DNA of 7,148 nucleotides from Candidatus Hodarchaeota archaeon. Lineage in GTDB: Archaea; Asgardarchaeota; Heimdallarchaeia; Hodarchaeales; Hodarchaeaceae. The notes under the pieces are model-generated. The model saw nothing but the letters and a program-made list of their open reading frames with translations, searched no databases and was not told the origin of the DNA. The position numbers and the translations under genes were made by a program. Of the stretch, positions 1 through 6,771 are shown one piece after another; the stretch's first letter is position 1; each line of letters begins with the position of its first letter. The stretch spans positions 1 to 7,148 of the forward strand of contig JAEOSP010000166.1 in the NCBI GenBank assembly GCA_016840305.1, in the 5' to 3' direction.

Positions 1-2
1 AA

Positions 3-368
3 CCTCAGGAGGTTATTGTATGGTACATCCTTCCTGCAATTAGACGTGTTTTAACGAATGCACTGATTAGCGATTACCATATGCCTCAAACAAAGATCGC
101 AAAGCGTTTCAATTTAACTGAACCCGCCATCTCTCAATACAAGGATAAAGAAGGAAAAAGAAATACGAGAGGTAAACAGGTTGAATTTGGGAAAGAAGTA
201 ATAGCTGAAATCTCGGAGTCAGCTCGTCGGATTGCAGAAGAGGATGTTTATGCTCCTAAGGAAGTCCAAAGAATTCTGAAATTCATTGAAAATGGTGGAT
301 ATCTTTGTAAATTCCACCAACAATTTGGAATTACTCATACTGGTTGCAAAATCTGCAAAGACATCTAG
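3..368 (+). CDS. Archaeal XRE-like HTH transcriptional regulator (COG2522-like), 5' end missing
   Basis: The reading frame is open from the left edge to TAG at 366-368, so the gene begins outside the window and the ATG at 81 is internal. The upstream codons read EVIVWYILPAIRRVL, the characteristic opening of a widespread archaeal regulator family in which this stretch precedes a helix-turn-helix, so probably only a few residues are missing. The HTH follows (TKIAKRFNLTEPAISQYK). The family usually ends in a cysteine-rich tail, and the last 20 or so residues here carry C-x15-C-x2-C, possibly a metal site. I recall the family resemblance to COG2522 rather than having searched it. The role is presumably sequence-specific transcription control in the cytoplasm; the target is unknown. 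It is followed by a long gap, so it is unlikely to be co-transcribed with TFB. Confidence 0.8.
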   Translation, partial: PQEVIVWYILPAIRRVLTNALISDYHMPQTKIAKRFNLTEPAISQYKDKEGKRNTRGKQVEFGKEVIAEISESARRIAEEDVYAPKEVQRILKFIENGGYLCKFHQQFGITHTGCKICKDI

Positions 369-401
369 ATAGATTGTACGTCAAAAACCATCCTTATTCT
401 C

Positions 402-446
402 ATATTTTAATTTTATTTCAAAACTTTATTCTGTCTGTTTTTCCAT
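402..446 (+). terminator. U-rich tracts, candidate archaeal terminator of the HTH regulator
   Basis: Starting about 35 bases after the stop there are repeated T runs (405-408, 411-414, 416-418, 438-442) without a strong stem. Archaeal RNA polymerase terminates on U-rich tracts, so this is a reasonable stop signal. In such AT-rich DNA it could also be compositional. Confidence 0.35.
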
Positions 447-511
447 ATTCATTATATTAAACAGCCATAGAAATATTATAGAAGAGTGAAAAAAAGCAAC
501 GTAAGGAATTC

Positions 512-530
512 ACTAGGATAACTAGTTTTT
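512..530 (+). terminator. Small hairpin ACTAG-GATAA-CTAGT followed by T run
   Basis: Bases 512-516 (ACTAG) and 522-526 (CTAGT) form a perfect 5-bp inverted repeat around a 5-base loop, followed directly by TTTT. It could be a secondary terminator or an operator half-site pair. The stem is short and the distance from the regulator's stop is over 140 bases, so support is weak. Confidence 0.2.
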
Positions 531-577
531 CTCCGATTAATGAGTTATATTGAATTGTGTTACTATTAATTAGTTTA

Positions 578-585
578 TTTAAATA
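578..585 (+). promoter_or_regulatory. Candidate TATA box (TTTAAATA) upstream of TFB
   Basis: This octamer matches the archaeal TATA consensus TTTAWATA exactly. A start about 25 bases downstream would give TFB a leader of about 120 bases, long for an archaeal mRNA. No clear BRE was seen just upstream. CATATATTA at 609-617 is an alternative. In AT-rich DNA a chance match is possible. Confidence 0.3.
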
Positions 586-732
586 GGCACATAAAAAACA
601 CATGCTTTTCATATATTACGAATAAGTTCTCTAGTTAATCTTTTATTAATACTCTTTCTTCTTATGCTTACTGAATACCCTATGTATGTGTTTTGACTAT
701 GGGGTTTGAACTAATACTTGGAATGAACAATT

Positions 733-1713
733 ATGTCCTTTGAAAGCTGTAGTGAATGTAAGAGCACGGCCATGTTATATGATGATCAGCGTGGAGAGAT
801 TATCTGTTCAGAGTGTGGCCTAGTTGCTAATAGTGCTATGTGCAGTCAAGAACCTGAATGGCGCGCATACAATGCTGAAGAAGTAAAAACAAAGAGTCGT
901 GTTGGGTTACCAACCTCTTTATTAAATAATCAATCATTAAGTACAGTAATTGGCGGAAAAAACAAGGATTCTCTTGGTAAATCTTTAGATACTGCTACCC
1001 AGATTAAATTTGCAAGATTATCAGTAATGGATGAACGTGTTCAAGATCGAACAACTCGAAATCTTAAAAATGCCTTACTTGAATTAAAACGTATTAAATC
1101 TCATCTTAACTTACCAGATGATGCAGCTGAAACAGCTGTTCGATTGTATAAAATGGCTCTTGAAAAAAACCTAATTAAGGGACGATCGGTGATTGGTATG
1201 ATGAGTGCAGCTATATATCTTGCATGTCGTAAGAAAGCATCTGCTATTACACTTAAAGATACCGCAGAGATCGCAAATATTACAACTAAAGAATTAGGCA
1301 GATGCACACGCATTTTCTTGAGTCACATAAATATTACAAAAAAGACAACTGATCCTGTCACACTAGTCAATCGTTTAGGTGAAAATCTAGGATTAACCAT
1401 GTATACTCGTAAAGCAGCAATTGATATCCTTGTTGAGGCTCACGAACGAAAGTTAACCATTGGTAAAATTCCGATGTCATTAGCAGCAGCAGCAATTTAC
1501 ATTGCTTCAATTCAAACTGGAGAACGTAGAACTCAACAACAAATAGCTGTACCAGCCCGAACAACTCCTGTTACCATTCGAAATCGATTTAAAGAGTTAA
1601 CAAAAGGATTAGGTTTAGAAAATTTCGAGGTAAAACGTGGAGCAGCAGCTAAGGCGGTTGTAATTTCAAACCCTACCCAATGGGTGCGAAACAAGCAGAA
1701 AGCAAAGGCTTAG
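733..1713 (+). CDS. tfb: Transcription initiation factor B (TFB, TFIIB homologue)
   Basis: This is the archaeal TFIIB homologue. It binds the TBP-promoter complex and the BRE, and recruits RNA polymerase. At 326 residues it is full length. The N-terminal zinc ribbon has C6, C9, C25 and C28 (CSEC and CSECGLV). It is followed by EPEWRAY (40-46) and the reader/linker region. Two cyclin-fold repeats follow, about 105-200 (GRSVIGMMSAAIYLACRK) and 205-295 (GKIPMSLAAAAIYIASIQ), the second ending in the DNA-reading HTH with TIRNRFKEL (281-289). The HTH turn reads AVPARTTPVTIRNR where typical TFBs have roughly AEVAGVTEVTIRNR, so promoter preference may differ. About 35 residues follow the last cyclin repeat, ending in a basic tail. 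The ATG at 733 has only a weak GGA upstream. The gene converges with the next one, leaving two bases between stop codons. Confidence 0.96.
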   Translation: MSFESCSECKSTAMLYDDQRGEIICSECGLVANSAMCSQEPEWRAYNAEEVKTKSRVGLPTSLLNNQSLSTVIGGKNKDSLGKSLDTATQIKFARLSVMDERVQDRTTRNLKNALLELKRIKSHLNLPDDAAETAVRLYKMALEKNLIKGRSVIGMMSAAIYLACRKKASAITLKDTAEIANITTKELGRCTRIFLSHINITKKTTDPVTLVNRLGENLGLTMYTRKAAIDILVEAHERKLTIGKIPMSLAAAAIYIASIQTGERRTQQQIAVPARTTPVTIRNRFKELTKGLGLENFEVKRGAAAKAVVISNPTQWVRNKQKAKA

Positions 1714-1715
1714 AA

Positions 1716-2183
1716 TTATAGTTGTTTCTTTTGGGAGGGGATTTTTTCTATTAATTCTTGAATATCCAGGATAAAAAAGAAAGCACTATTGATAAATTCT
1801 TTTAAGTTGAGAGCTAATAATGTTCTGAAACCATATTTTCCATAAACAAACTTCAATGTTTCAATAGACTTATGCATTCGTATTGATAATTCATGATCAT
1901 TAAGATTTAATACCTTAGTCTCAATTTCCTGTAGTTCAGTTATCCTTTTTTCATAAGCAGCCATTGGAAGGAAAAAATCTGAATCCTCAAGGTGTCCATG
2001 AAAAGGGGTATCAGTGCCTGAGCCCATTTTTTCGATTAAGGTATCAGCAGCAAGCACCATACTCAATACGATTAGTTTGATGGCAAATAATTTATCTAGT
2101 GTGGAAGTAGCGTTAACATATGTTCTGATTGAGCTATTCAAGTACTGATGAGCGTCTTCAAATACTGTAGGTACCATAAACAC
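1716..2183 (-). CDS. Hypothetical helical protein of about 150 residues
   Basis: I do not recognise this protein. It reads as a mostly alpha-helical, soluble protein. The first part has a hydrophobic helix (DKLFAIKLIVLSMVLAADTLI, about 30-50), too polar at its edges to call a membrane segment confidently. A loop rich in G, S, T, D and H follows (about 53-69), then a charged helical segment (ITELQEIETKVLNLNDHE). A last helix pair includes SAFFFILDIQELIEKI. No catalytic motif or known signature is evident. The start is uncertain between GTG at 2183, preceded by AGGA at 7 bases, and ATG at 2177. The frame is clean over its length, it abuts TFB tail to tail, and a TATA-like box sits at the right distance upstream, so I believe it is expressed. 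Confidence 0.7.
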   Translation of the reverse strand: MFMVPTVFEDAHQYLNSSIRTYVNATSTLDKLFAIKLIVLSMVLAADTLIEKMGSGTDTPFHGHLEDSDFFLPMAAYEKRITELQEIETKVLNLNDHELSIRMHKSIETLKFVYGKYGFRTLLALNLKEFINSAFFFILDIQELIEKIPSQKKQL

Positions 2184-2210
2184 TACTTTTCCTGATCAAC
2201 AGAGTCATTT

Positions 2211-2220
2211 AATTTTAAAG
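2211..2220 (-). promoter_or_regulatory. Candidate TATA box for the hypothetical gene ending at 1716
   Basis: Read on the minus strand this is CTTTAAAATT. An initiation site about 25 bases downstream would fall near 2190, only a few bases before the GTG (2183) or ATG (2177) start. That is the short-leader arrangement common in archaea. Confidence 0.35.
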
Positions 2221-2232
2221 AATTACCTTTTT

Positions 2233-2276
2233 GAGGTGATATTTTTGTGGATCACGGTATGATGCTTATTTTCTGA
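2233..2276 (+). other. Strong Shine-Dalgarno with a 9-codon mini-ORF in an intergenic gap
   Basis: GAGGTGAT at 2233-2240 is an almost perfect anti-16S match, the best in the window. It is followed six bases later by GTG (2247) opening a 9-residue frame (MDHGMMLIF) that stops at TGA 2274-2276. It lies on the strand opposite the flanking genes. It may be a chance match, a remnant of a lost gene, or a translated short ORF. Confidence 0.2.
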
Positions 2277-2303
2277 AATTCTATTTATTTTTAAGGCTGT
2301 TCA

Positions 2304-2330
2304 AAAATGATAGAAAGGGAAGTATCCTTT
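2304..2330 (-). terminator. Weak hairpin plus T run after the YjbQ gene
   Basis: On the minus strand, right after the TAA of the YjbQ gene, AAAGG and CCTTT can pair around a 7-base loop. A short spacer and TTTTT follow. The stem is short, so this is tentative. Confidence 0.25.
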
Positions 2331-2749
2331 TATTCACCGATTAAGGTAACAATTAAACGCCTCGTTCGTGGTTTAACATCTAATTCAATAAAAGCAATTT
2401 GTTGCCATGTCCCGTGTATCAAATGCCCTTCATGGATTGGTGCAGTCAACGATGGTCCTATTAAAGAAGCACGAACATGACTATGTCCATTTCCATCATG
2501 CCACATCTGTTCATGATAATAGTTTAGGGATTTAGGAATTATCCTTTCAAGAAAATCAGGAATATCTTTAACTAATCCAGGTTCATACTCAAGGGTAAAT
2601 ATTCCCCCCGTCGATCCCGCATTAAATATGGTTACTACCCCTTCTTTTATTTTTGAGGTTTCAACGATCTTTTCTACTTGTGGTGTTATATCCACAATAT
2701 CTGTTTCAGAAGTTCTTTTTAGTATTAATTCTTCATGTAAAACGGTCAT
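2330..2749 (-). CDS. YjbQ/UPF0047 family protein
   Basis: A 139-residue single-domain protein, the usual family length. Visible family signatures are AGSTGGIFTLEYEPGL (44-59), YYHEQMWHDGNGHSHVRA (77-94, with H79, H84, H89 and H91 as candidate metal or catalytic residues), GPSLTAP (98-104) and HGTWQQIAFIELD (112-124). The wording is closest to archaeal members. Members form a compact trimeric beta fold, and E. coli YjbQ has weak thiamine-phosphate synthase activity; the physiological role is unsettled. I chose ATG 2749 because GGTGGT lies 7 bases upstream, a good Shine-Dalgarno. The alternative TTG at 2764 would put this signal inside the gene and add five residues atypical of the family. It follows the methyltransferase gene by 58 bases on the same strand. 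Its own SD and a TTTAAG element near 2794-2801 suggest independent expression. Confidence 0.9.
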   Translation of the reverse strand: MTVLHEELILKRTSETDIVDITPQVEKIVETSKIKEGVVTIFNAGSTGGIFTLEYEPGLVKDIPDFLERIIPKSLNYYHEQMWHDGNGHSHVRASLIGPSLTAPIHEGHLIHGTWQQIAFIELDVKPRTRRLIVTLIGE

Positions 2750-2761
2750 TATTTCAACCAC
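2743..2761 (-). promoter_or_regulatory. Shine-Dalgarno GGTGGT that fixes the YjbQ start
   Basis: On the minus strand GGTGGT is followed by TGAAATA and then ATG (2749). The spacing of 7 bases is ideal, and it marks the ATG rather than the upstream in-frame TTG (2764) or GTG (2761) as the start. Confidence 0.6.
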
Positions 2762-2807
2762 CAATTATGAATTATGTTCTATTTCCTTGATTACACTTAA
2801 ATGAGGA

Positions 2808-5162
2808 TTAAATTTGAATTTTAAATACTCTTTGAGCACTATTACCAAAAATATCAACAATGTTCACAAAAATTCTGTAGGATCCAGGAGAAGAGTAATT
2901 ATGTGAATTGTAACTATCAACAGAAGATACTACAACCTTCTTCTCAATCAAACGCTTTGAATACCAAGATATTATAGCGATTGAACCATTATAATTCCAA
3001 TCTATCTCCCAGTAATCAATAAGATCTACATAAGAATCTATTGTTTTCAACTCAGAAATTTCTACCTTATCGACAGAATCCTTGAGTATGATTGTAACTT
3101 TTTTTCCTTGTTTTTCTTTAACTAAGCTTATTTGTGTCGAATCTGCAATTTTTGGATTCTTTCCCATTTTCTGATCTGAAAATTCCCTCTTAATTTTGAA
3201 ATAATCAATTGACCTTCTTTCAGGGAATTGCAATAATCTTTTTCGAATTTCATTAATAGATTGATTACCGATATCCACGCCAATCCATTTCCTCCCTAGT
3301 GCTTCTGCTACTTCGAGAGTGGTTCCTGAACCAGCAAAAAAGTCAGCTACAATATCTTTTGGAGATGTACTAATCTCTATTACTCTTTGGAGAAGTGTTA
3401 TAGCATTTTCTGTTGGATAGAGGGTTTTCTTCGTTTTCTGATATCCAGCAATATCTAACCAAATATTATCATTAGAATATTCTCTTTCAGCAATATCCTG
3501 AGATTTTCGTATCTTTTTCTTCACAAGGGACATATTCAATATTGCCTGGTCACTTGCCCGATACACAAATAATGAATCGTTGTGCACAATTAGATGTGTT
3601 TGTTGGTTTAGCTGCTTTAGTGACAAATTTTTCTTCATTCGTCTAATTAAAAATTCGATTACAAAATTATCAACCTCGAAAATTTCATCTAAGACAGTTT
3701 TCGCATAATGACCAAAGTGGTAATCAAATCTTACAAATATAAATCCATCTAACCTTAATAATGGTCTCATTAAAGCTAATCTTTCCTTAAACCAAAATTT
3801 AAAACGTTGAATAGCTGTTTCCACAGGTAGAACATTTTCGTATGCTACAGAATCTATTGAGTGTGAACTCTTGGATGATCCATCGGTATCATTTTTACTA
3901 AATACTGGGATATGGATTACTTCATCTAACCCCGAATAAAAGGGAGGGTCAATATAAATTAGTTTTATAGATTCATGATATCTATCTTGCAATAAACGTA
4001 ATACATGGATACAATCACCTTGTATAAGCTCATTAGACCAATTAAAATTTTTTTCTGTTTCCAAATACGTACATTTATGAATTAAATCAACTTTGAAGGA
4101 ATAAATCCCTCCATTTTTCTCAATAATTGGTCTGTGTATTTTTTCAGGTAGTGATACTCCGATTTCATTACTGTTTTCCTGAATATAGTTGATTGTGTAT
4201 TTTATATTGTTTCTCTCTAAGGTATTTTCAATATTTTTCATTTTATCAGCATTAGAAATCAAATAAATCCATTGTAAATCTATTGTAGCCGCTTTGACCA
4301 AATTGAAAAAATTTGGTGAATTAATAATTAATACAATGTCACCAGGGGTATTTAATGAATTAAATAACCTTTCAAAGATTTCAGAATAAGAAGAAGAATT
4401 ATTTTCGTCTTTTTGGAACTGATAAATGTCCAACCAGTTAGAATCAATTATTTGCCCTACTTTCTCTGGTACCCAATATTCGGGATTTCCATTTTTATTT
4501 AAGCGAATGTTACCCTCTCTACATAATTTAAGTATAGATTCCTGCTTTAGCTTCCAGTGAGTCCCAACAGGAGGTTTTAACCTGATAATCTGATTATCAA
4601 TCAGGAAGTTTTTAGCTGTACCTTGTCCTTTTGAAATAAAAGAATGCCAGTAGCCTCCACTGCGTTTATTATTGTAAACAGGTTTCACCCTAGGATTTTT
4701 TGTTTTTGAATATAACAGAATATATTCAGTTTGCTCAATTACATTATTGGGAGGTGCATATGTTATAAAGAACGGTGAATTGGTAATAATCTCATTAACA
4801 AACTTGTTTACACCAAATATTTCATCAATTATTATTTTAACGCGGTGTTTTATCGTTCCATTGACCTTTATAGCAAAAAATCCTTTTTTATCGAGAGCTG
4901 CAAGAATTTTGGATGAAAGTAACCTAATTTTTTCAAAATATGTAGAACTCGCATTCTCATCAATGAATTTCATAAATTCCTCGGGCTTGCTACAACCATA
5001 TCTTTTATTCTTCACACTAATTCTTGTTCTTTTTTGGAGAAAATCAAAGGAAAGATCAAGAATAATTAAATTTGGACAATATTCATCATAAAAGGAGATC
5101 TTGGTTAAAGAATTAATGTATGATCCAACTAAAATCTGATGTTTTTTAAACTGTGAATTCAT
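2808..5162 (-). CDS. Beta-class DNA amino-methyltransferase, Type III Mod-like, with fused degenerate second copy
   Basis: Predicted SAM-dependent DNA base methyltransferase (N6-adenine or N4-cytosine), 784 residues. The C-terminal catalytic unit (about 375-660) has the beta-class order. It runs from QGDCIHVL (381-388) and motif IV IDPPF (404-408) to IWLDIAGYQKTKKTLYPTENA (567-587) and motif I DFFAGSGTT (607-615). The N-terminal unit (1-340) repeats the layout: ILDLSF (34-39) for motif IV, a DEIFGVNKFVNEI block (113-125, compare DEIFEVDNFVIEF at 492-504), NWLDIYQFQ (242-250) and PGDIVLIINSP (273-283) for motif I. Its catalytic motifs are gone. It does keep a Mod-type recognition-like stretch (LKPPVGTHWKL, then GNPEYWVPE, about 195-233) that the second unit lacks. 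Residues 661-784 are beta-rich and end VDIFGNSAQRVFKIQI, an Ig-like tail. The gene is 57 bases downstream of the TGT-like gene, with no clear SD. The target sequence is unknown, and no restriction subunit is in the window. Confidence 0.88.
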   Translation of the reverse strand: MNSQFKKHQILVGSYINSLTKISFYDEYCPNLIILDLSFDFLQKRTRISVKNKRYGCSKPEEFMKFIDENASSTYFEKIRLLSSKILAALDKKGFFAIKVNGTIKHRVKIIIDEIFGVNKFVNEIITNSPFFITYAPPNNVIEQTEYILLYSKTKNPRVKPVYNNKRSGGYWHSFISKGQGTAKNFLIDNQIIRLKPPVGTHWKLKQESILKLCREGNIRLNKNGNPEYWVPEKVGQIIDSNWLDIYQFQKDENNSSSYSEIFERLFNSLNTPGDIVLIINSPNFFNLVKAATIDLQWIYLISNADKMKNIENTLERNNIKYTINYIQENSNEIGVSLPEKIHRPIIEKNGGIYSFKVDLIHKCTYLETEKNFNWSNELIQGDCIHVLRLLQDRYHESIKLIYIDPPFYSGLDEVIHIPVFSKNDTDGSSKSSHSIDSVAYENVLPVETAIQRFKFWFKERLALMRPLLRLDGFIFVRFDYHFGHYAKTVLDEIFEVDNFVIEFLIRRMKKNLSLKQLNQQTHLIVHNDSLFVYRASDQAILNMSLVKKKIRKSQDIAEREYSNDNIWLDIAGYQKTKKTLYPTENAITLLQRVIEISTSPKDIVADFFAGSGTTLEVAEALGRKWIGVDIGNQSINEIRKRLLQFPERRSIDYFKIKREFSDQKMGKNPKIADSTQISLVKEKQGKKVTIILKDSVDKVEISELKTIDSYVDLIDYWEIDWNYNGSIAIISWYSKRLIEKKVVVSSVDSYNSHNYSSPGSYRIFVNIVDIFGNSAQRVFKIQI

Positions 5163-5219
5163 ACAGGTACACGTTCCAAAAAGAGGTCAGATTGAATTCG
5201 CAATTATCAAATGCTTCCG

Positions 5220-6230
5220 TTATAGTTTATAGTATAGAGCTGCTAAATAATTAAAAGTCAGTCGGAGCTTACCAGAGCTTCGAAGAAGTAGCTCTAAACT
5301 GTAAACTGTCATTTCCTTTGAATCACTATACATGAGATTTATCAATTCACCAATAGTCGGTAGATGATTCTCAAACTTATCTTTCAGCTGCTTGGGTTTG
5401 CTATTTAGACTTAAAGCTTTATCTAAAGAATTTATTCCTCCAGACATTTCATGTATATGCTTTAGAAGTGAAATTACTACTTGTTTTTCCTCTCCGTCCC
5501 CAATTCTATGATGAGTTCCTCTCCACTTTGTACGATTAGCAACTCCACGCTCTCCTCCAAAAGGAAGTAAAATCATATTAGAGCCTGTTATCCTCCATCT
5601 AGAAGAATCGCAACCATCAACATGTTTTTCAAGCTCCTGCAGTATACTTGGGGCACCAACTCCTAATGCCCATAATCTTTCTTTATTTTTAGTGGAATAA
5701 TCAGCTAAAACTGAACGAAAATCTTTGATTGCAGTATAAAGTCTTTTTTTGTAACCACCACCACCTCTCATTAAAGGAACAAGTCGCCCAAGAAACCACC
5801 ACTCAGGATACCCGTGTTCTGCTATAATTTGGTCTATTAAATCTAATCTATCAAAAGGAACTACAGGTTGGATTTCATACGGTAATAATTCTGTATAGTT
5901 TGACAATATTGCTTCATCGGGGTAATCAAAGGTGATTTTTATAATATCTGGATTCTGTTTTGTTAATTCCTTGTATACACCTTTCAACGTCTCAATATTC
6001 ATCTCTACCTTCTTTTCTCTATTAATTGCAGAAAAAGCTCCAGAATCACAAATTAATTTACCATCCCAGCCCAAAAAGTCACTTATTCCTTTTTTTATTA
6101 TTTTTTCAAATAAGCGAGGGTTTTCCATCAAATCTATGGCAGAAATCATTAATGCATCTGGTTTTATTATCCAGTCGTAAATCCAAGGTCTAGTACGAGC
6201 ATTTACAGGAGTTCCAAGGGCAAATATCAT
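5220..6230 (-). CDS. TGT-superfamily protein, DpdA-like (candidate 7-deazaguanine DNA transglycosylase)
   Basis: A 336-residue protein with landmarks of the tRNA-guanine transglycosylase fold, diverged as in DpdA. It opens MIFALGTP, the first barrel strand. CDSGAFSAIN (61-70) contains D62, equivalent to the catalytic Asp of DSG motifs. ITFDYPDEA (99-107), IQPVVPFDR (120-128) and FLGRLVPL (146-153, the glycine strand) follow. ALGVGAP (188-194) and DGCDSSRW (205-212) come later; D208 is a plausible nucleophile. TGT enzymes swap guanine in nucleic acid for a 7-deazaguanine. DpdA members do this on DNA with preQ0. The usual CxCxxC...H zinc site is absent; C61 and C207 are the only cysteines. A helical region follows residue 245. 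It lies 36-37 bases after the YaaA-like gene, 57 before the methyltransferase, and is likely in one transcript with both. Canonical tRNA TGT is unlikely given length and missing zinc ligands. Family call strong, DNA substrate inferred. Confidence 0.82.
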   Translation of the reverse strand: MIFALGTPVNARTRPWIYDWIIKPDALMISAIDLMENPRLFEKIIKKGISDFLGWDGKLICDSGAFSAINREKKVEMNIETLKGVYKELTKQNPDIIKITFDYPDEAILSNYTELLPYEIQPVVPFDRLDLIDQIIAEHGYPEWWFLGRLVPLMRGGGGYKKRLYTAIKDFRSVLADYSTKNKERLWALGVGAPSILQELEKHVDGCDSSRWRITGSNMILLPFGGERGVANRTKWRGTHHRIGDGEEKQVVISLLKHIHEMSGGINSLDKALSLNSKPKQLKDKFENHLPTIGELINLMYSDSKEMTVYSLELLLRSSGKLRLTFNYLAALYYKL

Positions 6231-6266
6231 AATTGTTCATCATTAAAATGCATCTAAAGATTCTTC

Positions 6267-6749
6267 CTATCTTGCTATTATTTCTACTAAGAAATTTGCT
6301 AATTTTCTTTGCCCGATCCCGAGGCCCCCCAGATTTTCGATTTTAACCCTTGTGTCAACGACATTCTCCAATCCATGAACCGATAGGAGATAATCCTTTC
6401 CCATAAGGACATAAATTAGCGAAAATGATTCAGTCTCATGATAATTTCGTATTTTCTCGAGTACATTAAATTGATGCTGTGTTGCTAACGTTTTGGTCAT
6501 TCGTTTATCATAATATCCGATTTCATCATCTCCTCGCAAAAATCCATACTTGGCAGATATAATTCCAAGTCTAAGTTTAGGACTCCACCTTTTTTCTCTC
6601 TTAGCTTTATTAATTACTTGGAACATTGGCCCTCTATAAGCATCCTCCGCCTTCATATTTTTAGTCTTCAATTCTTCCGCTTTTTTTTTCCCACAAGAGA
6701 CTATAAGGAGAATTTTCTGAGAAGACAAATCCTTGCACCCTGAACACAT
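6267..6749 (-). CDS. YaaA/DUF328-DUF6884-like protein (candidate DpdC-type partner)
   Basis: About 160 residues with the YaaA-superfamily signature. From ATG 6749 it has ILLIVSCGKKK (13-23), a DAYRGPMF block (36-43), LGIISAKYGFL (61-71), an IGYYDKRM motif (77-84), and near the C-terminus LGGLGIGQRKLANFL. These match the small DUF6884/YaaA-like proteins. In the bacterial Dpd system DpdC carries a DUF328 domain and converts DNA-inserted preQ0 to the amide form. Other YaaA-like proteins occur in phage 7-deazaguanine pathways. The adjacent TGT-like gene 36 bases downstream makes the same role likely here, but this is inference. YaaA proteins also act in DNA binding and peroxide stress. The start is ATG 6749, with TTG 6755 and TTG 6728 (closer to the conserved core) as alternatives. 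The first residues contain CSGC, which is dispensable to the fold. No clear SD; probably a short leader. Confidence 0.8.
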   Translation of the reverse strand: MCSGCKDLSSQKILLIVSCGKKKAEELKTKNMKAEDAYRGPMFQVINKAKREKRWSPKLRLGIISAKYGFLRGDDEIGYYDKRMTKTLATQHQFNVLEKIRNYHETESFSLIYVLMGKDYLLSVHGLENVVDTRVKIENLGGLGIGQRKLANFLVEIIAR

Positions 6750-6771
6750 TATCAAAATAAGATTAGAATAC

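Larger units (their letters stand above)
369..732. other. 364-base intergenic region between the HTH regulator and TFB
   Basis: No convincing gene is visible on either strand. The sequence is very AT-rich. It holds U-rich tracts just after the regulator's stop, a 5-bp hairpin with a T run near 512-530, and TATA-like boxes at 578-585 and around 609-617 that could serve TFB. No tRNA, CRISPR repeat or long repeat was seen by eye. Confidence 0.6.

Noticed and set aside
81..83. ATG at 81 as the start of the left-edge regulator
   Set aside because: The frame continues upstream with the conserved EVIVWYILPAIR stretch, so the gene is cut by the window edge rather than starting here.
1101..1564. Two minus-strand frames of 65-70 codons
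   Set aside because: Both are antisense to the conserved cyclin repeats of TFB.
1716..2183. HEPN-type RNase or antitoxin identity for the helical hypothetical protein
   Set aside because: The Rx4-6H HEPN motif is not present, and there is no paired nucleotidyltransferase gene.
4747..5091. 114-codon plus-strand frame with a membrane-protein-like composition
   Set aside because: It lies wholly antisense to the N-terminal methyltransferase unit, whose duplicated motifs show that the minus frame is coding. Its hydrophobic look is a by-product of the AT-rich complement.
5163..5190. GGTAC...GTTCC near-palindrome upstream of the methyltransferase gene as a controller-protein operator
   Set aside because: The symmetry breaks at most internal positions, and no controller gene is nearby.
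5932..6180. 82-codon plus-strand frame
   Set aside because: Antisense to the DSGAF region of the TGT-like gene; no family resemblance and no ribosome binding site.
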